From the NCBI GenBank assembly GCA_019113825.1, contig DXGR01000042.1:1-64000 (forward strand): a stretch of 64,000 bases of DNA, read 5' to 3'. Of the stretch, positions 19,479 to 26,541 are shown piece after piece. This DNA is from Candidatus Stackebrandtia excrementipullorum (lineage in GTDB: Bacteria; Actinomycetota; Actinomycetes; Mycobacteriales; Micromonosporaceae). Both the position numbers and the translations under genes were made by a program. The notes under the pieces are model-generated. The model ran no database searches. It saw nothing but the letters and a program-made list of their open reading frames with translations, and was not told the origin of the DNA. Position 1 is the first letter of the stretch, and each line of letters begins with the position of its first letter.

Positions 19479-20230
19479 GTGTTCCTCCTCGGGCGCACGA
19501 TGTGTCCGGTCCCGCGGTTGGGAAGGCCTTCTCCCCCGTCGACGACGATGTCGGCGCCGGTTATGTGGCGGGCCGCCGACGACGCCAGGAAGCAGGCCGT
19601 CTCGGCGATGTCGGTGACGGTGCCCGCACGTCCCAGGGGAATGGACGCGGCCAAGCCGGCGAGCTCGACGATGGACAAACCGTCCGGGCGCTCCTCGGCG
19701 AGGAAACGGGTCCCGACAACGGATCCGGGGCTGATGACGTTGACACGCACTCGATGTCGACCCGCCGGCGAGGCCAGCGACTTCGCCAGGTTGGTCAAAG
19801 CGGCTTTGGCCGCCGCGTATGCGGGGTGCGACGGGGAACCGTCACGAGCCACGATGGACCCGATGTACAGGAGAGCGCCGGCGTTGTCGGCCAAGAGCGG
19901 AATGCCGTGCTTCGCCAGCAGGAATCCGGCGCCGGCGTGGACGGCCATGACCCGATCCCAGTCGTCGACCGTCACCTCGACCAACGGCTTTTGTGGCCCG
20001 AGAACACCCGCACAGTGCACGATCGCGTCGATACGGCCGTGCGCGCCCACAATCTCGTCGAGGGCCTTGATCACGGCGTCTTCACTGGTGACATCGCACG
20101 CGATGACGCCGTCGTCCGTGCCGTCGAGGTCCAGACCGGCCGCTACACCACCGCGTTCCCGCCACAACCGCATACAGTCGGCACCGATACCGCTTGCTGC
20201 TCCCGTCACCACCATGACCCGTGTGTTCAT
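19475..20230 (-). CDS. short-chain dehydrogenase/reductase
   Basis: 251 residues, classical SDR. Cofactor motif TGAASGIG at the N-terminus, catalytic Ser in YIGSIV, Tyr/Lys in YAAAK, and the usual C-terminal ITGADIVVDGG. The track extends it to 20827, but the ATG at 20230 overlaps the upstream stop (ATGA) and begins exactly at the fold (MNTRVMVVTGAASGIG). An NAD(P)-dependent oxidoreductase inside a radical-SAM RiPP operon could reduce or oxidise a modified residue or a released small product, as SDR-type enzymes do for mycofactocin-type cofactors; that link is inference. Confidence 0.9.
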   Translation of the reverse strand: MNTRVMVVTGAASGIGADCMRLWRERGGVAAGLDLDGTDDGVIACDVTSEDAVIKALDEIVGAHGRIDAIVHCAGVLGPQKPLVEVTVDDWDRVMAVHAGAGFLLAKHGIPLLADNAGALLYIGSIVARDGSPSHPAYAAAKAALTNLAKSLASPAGRHRVRVNVISPGSVVGTRFLAEERPDGLSIVELAGLAASIPLGRAGTVTDIAETACFLASSAARHITGADIVVDGGEGLPNRGTGHIVRPRRNT

Positions 20231-21129
20231 TGAGACCCCGCCTCCAATGTCATCAGTCGCCACGCCGGGCCAGTCCACACCATCCGGCGCAGGTCCCCCG
20301 CCGGATCGATGACGCCGCGACGCATGAGCCGGGCCAGGACGCGCTCGAAAATGAGCCTGCTGGCCATCAACCTCGGGTGCCCGGTGTCGTGTGGAGACAG
20401 TGCCGCGAACGCGTCGGAGTACGCATCGGTCGCCACCCGTTCGGCCACACGAGACAAGGCGTCCCCCAGAGACGAACCCGCGTCCACGGTCACGAACCGG
20501 TGATCGTTGCCCGACAGCCAGCCCAGGTGTCGCAACCGCAACAGCGCCAGAGCCCCCGGTTCGGCTGCGGGTGTGACGAGCTCCGCCAGGTCCGGCAACG
20601 GTGCGATGTCGGGTGCCGGCCGGTCGGCCGTCCACATCACCGCCGCCCCCACCCCACGATCGTCGTCGTGGAGGCAGCGCATCCCCACCGCGACCTCGGC
20701 CGTGGGCAGCACCCACAACTTGGTGACGGTGTCGAGGTCCCCCACAGCACCCGACAGGCACAACTTTTCGCCCACCATGAGGTCCAGCAGCGCGCCACCC
20801 ACGACAAGCAGGCCCGCCGACGACCATTCCAGGTCGGGACGGTCGACGTGGAGTGCGTCTGCCAGATCGCCCGCAGACGCGGCGATGATGTCGGCAGCGC
20901 GTTCGGCGGCCCTGTCCATGTGGCCGTCGGGGTCGTCGACCGGTCGCACGAACATGGACCCGAGAACCGGTCGCCCGTCGTCACCGGTGACGATCAGGCC
21001 GGTCTCGGCGGCGACCTGCGGGGGCTCCACCTCGTGACCCGACGCCAGCTTCAGGACCGCGCCGCGAACGTCCTCTTGAGACAACACCTCGACCGCGGGC
21101 GTCGTCTCGCCGAACAAAACAAGTCTCAC
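20227..21129 (-). CDS. uncharacterised RiPP-operon protein
   Basis: About 300 residues; I do not recognise a family. The track starts it at 21336, but the GTG at 21129 forms a GTGA overlap with the stop of the cupin gene and gives the sensible start VRLVLFGETTP. The sequence looks like a soluble mixed alpha/beta protein without membrane helices. The N-terminal half contains WSSAGLLVVGGALLDLMVG, and the C-terminal third is helical with VASD-like DSFAALSPHD-type and basic segments (RLIFERVLARLMRRG). No cofactor or nucleotide motif is evident. Its strict coupling to both neighbours indicates a role in making, handling or resisting the RiPP product. Confidence 0.75.
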   Translation of the reverse strand: MRLVLFGETTPAVEVLSQEDVRGAVLKLASGHEVEPPQVAAETGLIVTGDDGRPVLGSMFVRPVDDPDGHMDRAAERAADIIAASAGDLADALHVDRPDLEWSSAGLLVVGGALLDLMVGEKLCLSGAVGDLDTVTKLWVLPTAEVAVGMRCLHDDDRGVGAAVMWTADRPAPDIAPLPDLAELVTPAAEPGALALLRLRHLGWLSGNDHRFVTVDAGSSLGDALSRVAERVATDAYSDAFAALSPHDTGHPRLMASRLIFERVLARLMRRGVIDPAGDLRRMVWTGPAWRLMTLEAGSQ

Positions 21130-21530
21130 GGCAACTCCCATTCCGGGCCGGACAGTTCCACCAGATCGGTGTCGGGGACCAACCAGGTCAGCGCCGGAGA
21201 CAGAACGCCCACGACACCGCCCGATTCGAGACGAATGCGGTGTCCCGCCCCACCGGCGATCGGGAACAGTTCGCCCTGCTCCAGCCGATGCCACTCGACG
21301 GGGCCGTCGGGCCGTGGTCGGTAGGCCACGTGACACGTCCCCGCCATACAGGCAATCTCATGTGGACTGCTGTGTTGATGAGCGGGCCCGATGTACCGGC
21401 CGGGCCCGTCGCAGTGGTAGACCACCCGACCGGAGGCACTGGCCGGTAGCCGCGGATCGACTTCAAGCGTCAAGCCGTCGGCCGGTCGGGTCCGGTGCCG
21501 ATCGACCACGCGAAAACTCTTCGCCGTCAC
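21126..21530 (-). CDS. cupin-fold protein of the RiPP operon (134 aa)
   Basis: 134 residues, with the start chosen at the GTG of a GTGA overlap with the permease stop; the longer track ORF is a readthrough. The sequence reads as a single cupin: GPAHQHSSPHEIACMAGTCHV supplies a His/Glu metal cluster, followed by the second strand pair with LFPIAGGAGHRI. It could be a metal-dependent isomerase, dioxygenase or binding protein. One of two cupin-like proteins in the operon. Likely a tailoring enzyme acting on the peptide after the radical SAM step, but nothing in the sequence defines the reaction. Confidence 0.75.
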   Translation of the reverse strand: MTAKSFRVVDRHRTRPADGLTLEVDPRLPASASGRVVYHCDGPGRYIGPAHQHSSPHEIACMAGTCHVAYRPRPDGPVEWHRLEQGELFPIAGGAGHRIRLESGGVVGVLSPALTWLVPDTDLVELSGPEWELP

Positions 21531-22279
21531 GGTTCTCGCCACCGTTCGTCTCCGCTGGTGTACCAGACGCACAACCCGATCACCGCCACCACGATGGCGG
21601 CGTGACCGAACCAGGCGCTCAACGACAGTTCCGCCAATCCTGCGGTTGCGCGCATCAGCTCCGCCAACGACGCGGTCGGGACCGCCGATATCGGTAGTTG
21701 CAGCCACTCCGGCAGCAGCGCCATCGGGTAGTAGACCGGCGGGAGAAGAACCAGCAGGTAACCGATCATGTTGGCGATCGAGGCGATGTAGGCCGGGTTG
21801 TCCCAGCGACGTGAAATCGCGAACCCGACGGCACAGCCGAACATCCAGGCCAACAGCAGCGCCGGAATCAGCGCGAAGATGCGCCACAACGGCCTGTCTC
21901 CGAGGATCGCGAACACCACAAGCACGACCGTCACCGGGGGCGCGATGTAGAGAAGACGCGACACCGACAGCCCGAGCAGATACGTCAACGGGCGGATCGG
22001 GGACGCGACGAGCATGTGGTGAAGCTTGCGCATCCGGTACAGGACAACGGTTTGCGGCAGCGACACGATACCGCCCGTGACGGCGAACGCGATGGCCGCC
22101 CCGACGAACGCGTGCTGCCCCAGTTCACGCCCGGCCACCATGGTGAACACGAGGAAGAACGACAGCGGCATCGCCGCCAACGTCAAATACACCATGGGTT
22201 GTCGCACATTGGCGCGACTGCTGAGTACCGCGATGGGCCACACGCGTCCACGTGGCGACGTGATGGTCCGGTCGGTCAT
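21527..22279 (-). CDS. ABC-2 type transporter permease
   Basis: 250 residues with about six membrane helices (VYLTLAAMPLSFFLVF, AAIAFAVTGGIVSL, YIAPPVTVVLVVFAI, FALIPALLLAWMFG, IANMIGYLLVLLPPVYYPM, AAIVVAVIGLCVWY). The PPVYYPMALLPEWL segment is the typical ABC-2 loop. The start is the ATG at 22279 in an ATGA overlap with the preceding cupin-like gene. Together with the ATPase at 18576-19478 it would form a DrrAB-like exporter. Position in the middle of the operon suggests export of, or immunity to, the RiPP. Confidence 0.88.
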   Translation of the reverse strand: MTDRTITSPRGRVWPIAVLSSRANVRQPMVYLTLAAMPLSFFLVFTMVAGRELGQHAFVGAAIAFAVTGGIVSLPQTVVLYRMRKLHHMLVASPIRPLTYLLGLSVSRLLYIAPPVTVVLVVFAILGDRPLWRIFALIPALLLAWMFGCAVGFAISRRWDNPAYIASIANMIGYLLVLLPPVYYPMALLPEWLQLPISAVPTASLAELMRATAGLAELSLSAWFGHAAIVVAVIGLCVWYTSGDERWREP

Positions 22280-22563
22280 TCGATGTTCACCGCCTCGGCC
22301 GGCAGGTACAGCTCCACAAGCCCGGATTCGCTGTGCACCACCAGTTCGTCGACATCGTCGACGTCGACCCGTTGGCCGGCGGTCAGGTCGAGGACCTGAC
22401 CGCCGGTGGTGACCTCTGCGGTGCCGCGCAGCACGAAGACCTGGGCGGGGCCGTCGAGTTCGCACACGCGCCACCGGGCTCCCGGCGACGTGGTCTGCAC
22501 CAGCTCGTAACGCCGGTGGTCGACGGGCCATCCGTGGCGGACGTGTCGCACCGCAGCGGTCAT
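22276..22563 (-). CDS. small cupin-like protein (95 aa)
   Basis: 95 residues starting at the ATG that overlaps the radical SAM stop (ATGA at 22560-22563). A beta-rich single domain: RWRVCELDGPAQVFVLRG, GGQVLDLTAGQRVDV and LVVHSESGLVELYL alternate like cupin strands. The usual His/Glu metal cluster is not obvious, so it may bind rather than catalyse. No other family was recognised. The track ORF runs further upstream only because the frame is open inside the radical SAM gene. Confidence 0.65.
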   Translation of the reverse strand: MTAAVRHVRHGWPVDHRRYELVQTTSPGARWRVCELDGPAQVFVLRGTAEVTTGGQVLDLTAGQRVDVDDVDELVVHSESGLVELYLPAEAVNIE

Positions 22564-23747
22564 ACCGCTCCCGACGCCAGACGGGAGGCGCGTTCCCTCA
22601 GTTCCTCCAACTTGGATAGACGGTACATGTCCGGGAAGTAGCCCTGGTCGGCCATGTCGGCGCAAACCGGGTACGGCCCCTCCATGGATCCGTTGTCGTC
22701 CAGCGCATGCGCACGACACGCACCACGACATTCCTGTTTAAACACACAGTCGCCGCAGATCCCGGTGAGTTCGGCGTTGACATACCGTTCCCTCCGGTAC
22801 TCCATGTTCTGCGCCTCCCAGATGTCGCTCAGCGACAACTCACGGATGTCACCGAAGTAGGCCTCCTCGGTGTCACGGCTGGCCGCGCAGATGGTGACGC
22901 TGCCGTCGGGAAGTACACCCAGCAGCGGGAAGGAACAACTCGTGACGTTGTCGACGGTGCATCCACCGGCCGTGGTGTGGTTACGCAGGCGCGGTTGCAG
23001 CGACGGCGGAATCATCGCCGGCGGAACCTTCGCGATCACGTTGCCCTTGTAGTTCTCGATCGCATCGGCCATCAGATGCAACGCGTCGTGCGTCTGGGAG
23101 AACGGGATCTCCAGTTTCGACATGAACCGGTTCGCACGGCCCAACGGGTTGGTGAGGACGAACTTCAGATATTGCAGGTTCATGGTGTTCGCCAATGTCA
23201 CCAGGTCGCCGAGAGTGTGCCAGTTCTTTCGGTTGATGACACATTGGATGTCGGAGGTGAGGCCGGCGGCGTCAAGCCTGCGCAGGCCGGCGACGGTCTT
23301 GTCGAAGCTGCCCTTGCCTCGGCACCAGTCGTGGCTGGGCGCGTCTCCACCGTCAAGACTGACGGCAAAGTCGATGACGTTCCCGGCGTCGCGGATGCGT
23401 ACGCACTGCTCGACCAGCTTGTCGGTGACAAACATCGCGTTGGTCTCGATGTGAATGGGAATGTTTCGCTCGGCGAGCATGTCGAGGATCATCGTGATGT
23501 CGGGGTGGATGAGCGGCTCACCACCGGTCAACAACACGCCACCGGGCTCCAGCTCCTCCATGTTCAAGATCGCGGCCCGGACGTCCTCGGTCGACAGGTC
23601 CTTCGAGGTGTCCACGTTGGGGGACGATTCGACCCAACAGTGTTTACACGCCAGGTTGCATTTGAGGCTGAGGTACCAGTAGATGTAGGGCTTTCGCCGC
23701 TGAAGCGGCGTGATGCTCAGCTTCAGGCGCTCGCTTACTTCTGCCAT
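22560..23747 (-). CDS. radical SAM/SPASM peptide maturase
   Basis: 395 residues. Radical SAM domain with the CxxxCxxC cluster (C30, C34, C37 in CNLACKHC), TGGEPL, and TIM-barrel segments ending near 250. Then a SPASM-type C-terminus with many cysteines (GGCTVDNVTSCSFP, TICAAS, GICGDCVFKQECRGAC, YPVCADM) for auxiliary 4Fe-4S clusters. It starts 13 bases inside the PqqD gene. Such enzymes install thioether, C-C or other crosslinks, or cleave residues, in a ribosomal peptide. The substrate here is almost surely the two precursors at 24559-24875, whose core has a conserved Cys28. The exact bond formed cannot be read from sequence. Confidence 0.95.
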   Translation of the reverse strand: MAEVSERLKLSITPLQRRKPYIYWYLSLKCNLACKHCWVESSPNVDTSKDLSTEDVRAAILNMEELEPGGVLLTGGEPLIHPDITMILDMLAERNIPIHIETNAMFVTDKLVEQCVRIRDAGNVIDFAVSLDGGDAPSHDWCRGKGSFDKTVAGLRRLDAAGLTSDIQCVINRKNWHTLGDLVTLANTMNLQYLKFVLTNPLGRANRFMSKLEIPFSQTHDALHLMADAIENYKGNVIAKVPPAMIPPSLQPRLRNHTTAGGCTVDNVTSCSFPLLGVLPDGSVTICAASRDTEEAYFGDIRELSLSDIWEAQNMEYRRERYVNAELTGICGDCVFKQECRGACRAHALDDNGSMEGPYPVCADMADQGYFPDMYRLSKLEELRERASRLASGAV

Positions 23748-24028
23748 GTCAGCACCTCCTTGGCGACGGCGGCGTCCATGAACGTGCCGACATCTCCGGC
23801 GACACGATCTGCGGGCACCTTCGGGAACCGTCCGACCACCTCGGTGGTGATCTGCTCGGTGTCACGCACACCGTCACACAGGTCCAGCACCAGGCGGCCG
23901 ACGTTGTTGGTGACCAGGACCCGGCCGGCGGCTCCGGCGAGCACGGCGTAAAAGCCGTCGCCTTGTTGCTCCACTGTCAACGGTTCGCATCGCAGCGGAA
24001 CCGCCGACGTCGTCACGTTCTCAGGCAT
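23735..24028 (-). CDS. PqqD-like RiPP recognition element protein
   Basis: 97 residues from the ATG at 24028 (the track start at 24067 would overlap the preceding gene). PqqD fold signature: GDGFYAVLAGAAGRVLVTNNVGRLVLDLCDG then TEQITTEVVGRFP and a C-terminal helix. Stand-alone PqqD/B1 proteins bind the leader of the precursor peptide and deliver it to the modifying enzyme. It sits directly between the protease and radical SAM genes. Its role here is to present the YxxPxL-type leader of the two 40-residue precursors. Confidence 0.88.
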   Translation of the reverse strand: MPENVTTSAVPLRCEPLTVEQQGDGFYAVLAGAAGRVLVTNNVGRLVLDLCDGVRDTEQITTEVVGRFPKVPADRVAGDVGTFMDAAVAKEVLTWQK

Positions 24029-24044
24029 GGGGGTGGGGATCCCT

Positions 24045-24527
24045 TCAGGATTCGGGCGCCCAGACACGCCGACGCTCCGGCGCAGACATGGCGATGTTGT
24101 CGTCGTTGAACAGGGCGGAAACGGTCAATTCGTTTTCAATGTCGTCGGGATCGCTCGGTTTGACGCACCAATCCCGTGGGTCCACCAGGAACCACTGCCC
24201 ATCGGCGGAGGCGGTGACCATCCAGGTGTGCATGAGCGCGGGAAAGGTCTGCGGTGTCGCACCGAGCAGAACGTAAGCGGAGGCGACACCAAGTCGCCGT
24301 TGCACGGCACACGCGATGGAGGCGAAATCGATGCAGTTACCGGCGCGTTCCGCGGCCACCTCGTGATAGTCGGTGGGCCCGAGTCGAGCCAGCATGCGCC
24401 AACCGCTGAGCCGGTTACAGACTTCGGTGAGCACGCCGCGAGCGGACGCATCCGCTTCGGCTGCGACCTCGGCCGCAAGCCGGCTGACCACCGGGTGCTG
24501 TGGATCGACAAGGCTGCTGAGCTTCAT
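24045..24527 (-). CDS. transglutaminase-like leader protease (lasso B2-type)
   Basis: 160 residues from the ATG at 24527 (the track start at 24620 would lie inside the second precursor gene). Papain/transglutaminase-like triad visible: Cys65 in AGNCIDFA, His100 in LMHTWMV, Asp116 in FLVDPRDW. Spacing and length match the B2 protease of lasso-peptide clusters, which removes the leader after a Thr-x site. It is encoded right after the precursors and before the PqqD protein, the same B1/B2 logic as in lasso clusters, but no asparagine-synthetase-like lactam cyclase is present. Predicted job: cleave the leader near residue 22 of the precursors. Confidence 0.85.
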   Translation of the reverse strand: MKLSSLVDPQHPVVSRLAAEVAAEADASARGVLTEVCNRLSGWRMLARLGPTDYHEVAAERAGNCIDFASIACAVQRRLGVASAYVLLGATPQTFPALMHTWMVTASADGQWFLVDPRDWCVKPSDPDDIENELTVSALFNDDNIAMSAPERRRVWAPES

Positions 24528-24558
24528 GACCGGTTCCCGACTCGGACCCGAGGCGTCG

Positions 24559-24681
24559 CTACTGCATTTCCTCGACGACGGTGCCGCCGCCGGTGATGCA
24601 GACGCCACGACCGTGATCACTTGCCGCAGCCAGCTCGGCCGCGTCGATCAAAACCGGGGTCTCGTACTCGAAGATTTCCAT
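24559..24681 (-). CDS. RiPP precursor peptide 2 (40 aa)
   Basis: A 40-codon gene not in the ORF track, read directly from the minus strand. Leader residues 1-22 begin MEIFEYETPVLIDAAELAAA; the core region from 23 is HGRGVCITGGGTVVEEMQ. It is almost identical to the peptide encoded 71 bases upstream, differing at 21-23 (SDH instead of TAS) and at residue 34 (Thr instead of Cys). AAAGGAAAG precedes the ATG. Most differences from the twin gene are synonymous, so both copies are under protein-level selection. The leader has Y6, P9 and L11 spaced as in lasso-type leaders. Probable substrate of the PqqD, radical SAM and B2-like proteins that follow. Confidence 0.9.
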   Translation of the reverse strand: MEIFEYETPVLIDAAELAAASDHGRGVCITGGGTVVEEMQ

Positions 24682-24752
24682 GACACTTTCCTTTCAGTGG
24701 ACGCACCGAACCTCCGACATGGACAGGTTCGGCCTACCAAACGAGAGGGGTG

Positions 24753-24875
24753 TTACTGCATCTCCTCGACGACGCAGCCGCCGCCGGTGATGCAGACGCC
24801 ACGGCCGCTGGCGGTGGCGGCGGCCAGCTCGGCCGCGTCGATCAAAACCGGGGTTTCGTACTCAAAGATTTCCAT
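24753..24875 (-). CDS. RiPP precursor peptide 1 (40 aa)
   Basis: First gene of the operon; 40 codons, missing from the ORF track because of its size. Leader YETPVLIDAAELAAAT (residues 6-21), core GVCITGGGCVVEEMQ (26-40) with Cys28 and Cys34. AAGGGAAG lies just before the ATG. Its twin at 24559-24681 keeps Cys28 but has Thr at 34. The motif Y-x2-P-x-L ... T at 21 resembles lasso leaders, where the Thr is at -2 of the cleavage site; cleavage after residue 22 would release an 18-residue core. Modification by the radical SAM enzyme probably involves Cys28 or the conserved C-terminal VVEEMQ. Confidence 0.92.
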   Translation of the reverse strand: MEIFEYETPVLIDAAELAAATASGRGVCITGGGCVVEEMQ

Positions 24876-25356
24876 GACACTTCCCTTTCAGACAGTGCAT
24901 CGAGCCACCACTATGGAGGCCCTTCGGGCGCGCCGCGGGCACGGCGAAATCGCAGCCGGAGCTGCAGGTTCGAAGCCGACCGGACCGGGCACGTGTCCAG
25001 CGTCACGCCAATCGGACTATCCCACCGTCGGCCAAAATCCGTCAACGCCGGACGCGATACTCGTCCGGTTTAGGCCAAGATTGGAACCGGGCTTCCGTTG
25101 CGCCCATGACATTCCATCGACGTGCGATCATGCGTCTTACCACTACAGCAGGGGATTCCCTTGCTACACAATGCTTGCCACAATTCCATAAGAGACGGTC
25201 GCGCCGTCGCCCCTGGTACATTCGGTCGATCTTCGCTGGCACGTCTCGGGCCGTCAACCAACCGAACGAACGGCTTCCGACCGGGCACAGGTGGCATACA
25301 TTTGCACAACACAAAACGTTTCTACGTTATGGAACGGACATACAGGAGCGGTGCCG
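24876..25356. promoter_or_regulatory. divergent intergenic region between RiPP operon and LuxR-type gene
   Basis: About 480 bases with no supportable gene; the small ORFs listed here lack ribosome sites and similarity. It must carry the leftward promoter of the RiPP operon and the rightward promoter of the HTH gene. Base composition becomes more AT-rich toward 25290-25345, just before the HTH gene. I could not define -10/-35 boxes or an operator with confidence. Confidence 0.5.
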
Positions 25357-25626
25357 ATGAGCGATGGTCCCCCGTTGCCACCCCAGTTGACGGTACGACA
25401 CCAACAACTGCTTCGCCTACTGGCCGAAGGCATCACCGATAGCGAAATCGCTCGACGGATGCACCTTTCGGAACGTCAGGTACGAAGAGAGGTGGCATCA
25501 CTGCTGCACACTTTCGGATGTCGCAATCGTTTTCAGCTCGGTGCAGCGACCAGCTTCACCCTGACTCCCCGCACAAAGGGGTCGCCCTGCCCGATGTGCC
25601 CGGCGCATGAAGGCAGTTTCGTGTAG
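25357..25626 (+). CDS. small LuxR-type helix-turn-helix protein
   Basis: 89 residues from the ATG at 25357, which has AGGAG nine bases upstream (the track start at 25291 is earlier and has no such site). Residues 10-65 form a LuxR/GerE-type HTH (LTVRHQQLLRLLAEGITDSEIARRMHLSERQVRREVASLL; recognition helix around SERQVRRE). There is no receiver or ligand domain. A short C-terminal tail holds CPMCPAH, a possible metal or redox CxxC. Divergent from the RiPP operon, so a regulator of it is the simplest reading. Confidence 0.8.
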   Translation: MSDGPPLPPQLTVRHQQLLRLLAEGITDSEIARRMHLSERQVRREVASLLHTFGCRNRFQLGAATSFTLTPRTKGSPCPMCPAHEGSFV

Positions 25627-25687
25627 CGACGCCCCGTCAACCCCTACATCCGCGCGCTGCCGTCGGCACGTAGCGCGCGGACCTCCT

Positions 25688-25713
25688 GGCCGTCCGGTAC
25701 CCGCCGGACGGCC
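25688..25713 (+). terminator. stem-loop terminator after the LuxR-type gene
   Basis: Perfect 10-base inverted repeat GGCCGTCCGG with its complement and a 6-base loop, about 60 bases after the stop of the HTH gene. No T-run follows. Confidence 0.6.
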
Positions 25714-25866
25714 GACATGGACCCGGTGCACACCAGTGATTCGACATGCCTCGATATAACCGGGCGTCATGCTGTCACTCCATCAGTCGGCTGGGCGACA
25801 GAACCATACGAGCTTTAGCAGTACATTCCCCATGGAAGTACCAGCCCCAGGCTGAGGAGCACTTTC

Positions 25867-26541
25867 ATGACAACAGTCGACGAAATCATCGCAGCCATCG
25901 ACGAGGGCACCTCACTGCTGGAACAGGCACAAGCCCGCTTCGCCCGTACCGCACACGACAGTCGAGCCCTGTCCTCGGCCCTCAGCAAACTCGACGCAGA
26001 CGCCACCGCCGACCAAGCCTCTCGGGTCACCTCGAAACTCGACGAGATCAACCGCTGCATCACCACCACGACAACCCTTGCGGGCCAAGCTCACCGCAGC
26101 GCCACAACCCTCAAAGGCGATTTAACAGCCGACACCGTCGGCCGCGCTCGAGCCTTGCCCGCAGCCGCCACACATGCCCCATACGTGGCACACCCAACAC
26201 GCTTGGTGACACTACCGGTCGGTAAATTCGATTATCTTCTTGGTCAGATCACATCCGGACAACACAATACGGACCGTTCGAGGCAGATGAAGCGCCAGTT
26301 CGCTCGGATCGGGATCCACGACAACACAGAAGGGCAGCAGATCTTGCAAGCCCACTTCACCGATACAGCCGCCCGCGACGACAACGTGGTGGAAACCTTC
26401 ACCGGGGACTACGGCACCTTCGAAGTTCGCGATTCTCTGCTCTGCGGCCCCGGCGGTTTTCTGCACTGTGAATCGACGTGGGAGGTCGACGGTGACCGCC
26501 GCAGACTGACCACGGTGATACCGCGAGGAGGCAGGCTGTGA
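25867..26541 (+). CDS. putative polymorphic toxin with WXG-like N-terminus
   Basis: 224 residues with GAGGAG upstream of the ATG. The first about 100 residues are helical and Ala/Thr-rich without a signal peptide, like a WXG/ESX export domain. The C-terminal domain (KFDYLLGQITSGQHNTDRSR, then DNTEGQQILQAHF, GTFEVRDSLLCGPGGFL, STWEVDGDRRRLTTVIP) resembles a recurring C-terminal domain of actinobacterial polymorphic toxins whose activity I cannot name. The downstream gene starts inside its stop (GTGA) and looks like the immunity partner. Export could use the type VII system whose fragments are at 9.5-12.6 kb. Confidence 0.7.
   Translation: MTTVDEIIAAIDEGTSLLEQAQARFARTAHDSRALSSALSKLDADATADQASRVTSKLDEINRCITTTTTLAGQAHRSATTLKGDLTADTVGRARALPAAATHAPYVAHPTRLVTLPVGKFDYLLGQITSGQHNTDRSRQMKRQFARIGIHDNTEGQQILQAHFTDTAARDDNVVETFTGDYGTFEVRDSLLCGPGGFLHCESTWEVDGDRRRLTTVIPRGGRL

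Noticed and set aside
19475-20827. 450-residue SDR fusion
   Set aside because: The first 199 residues are a shadow of the upstream gene; the ATG at 20230 overlaps the stop of that gene.
24045-24620. 191-residue version of the B2-like protease
   Set aside because: Its start would lie inside the second precursor gene; the ATG at 24527 begins the conserved part.
24753-24875. Mycofactocin-type precursor
   Set aside because: The C-terminus is VVEEMQ instead of the Val-Tyr end of MftA, and no mftD/E/F genes are present.
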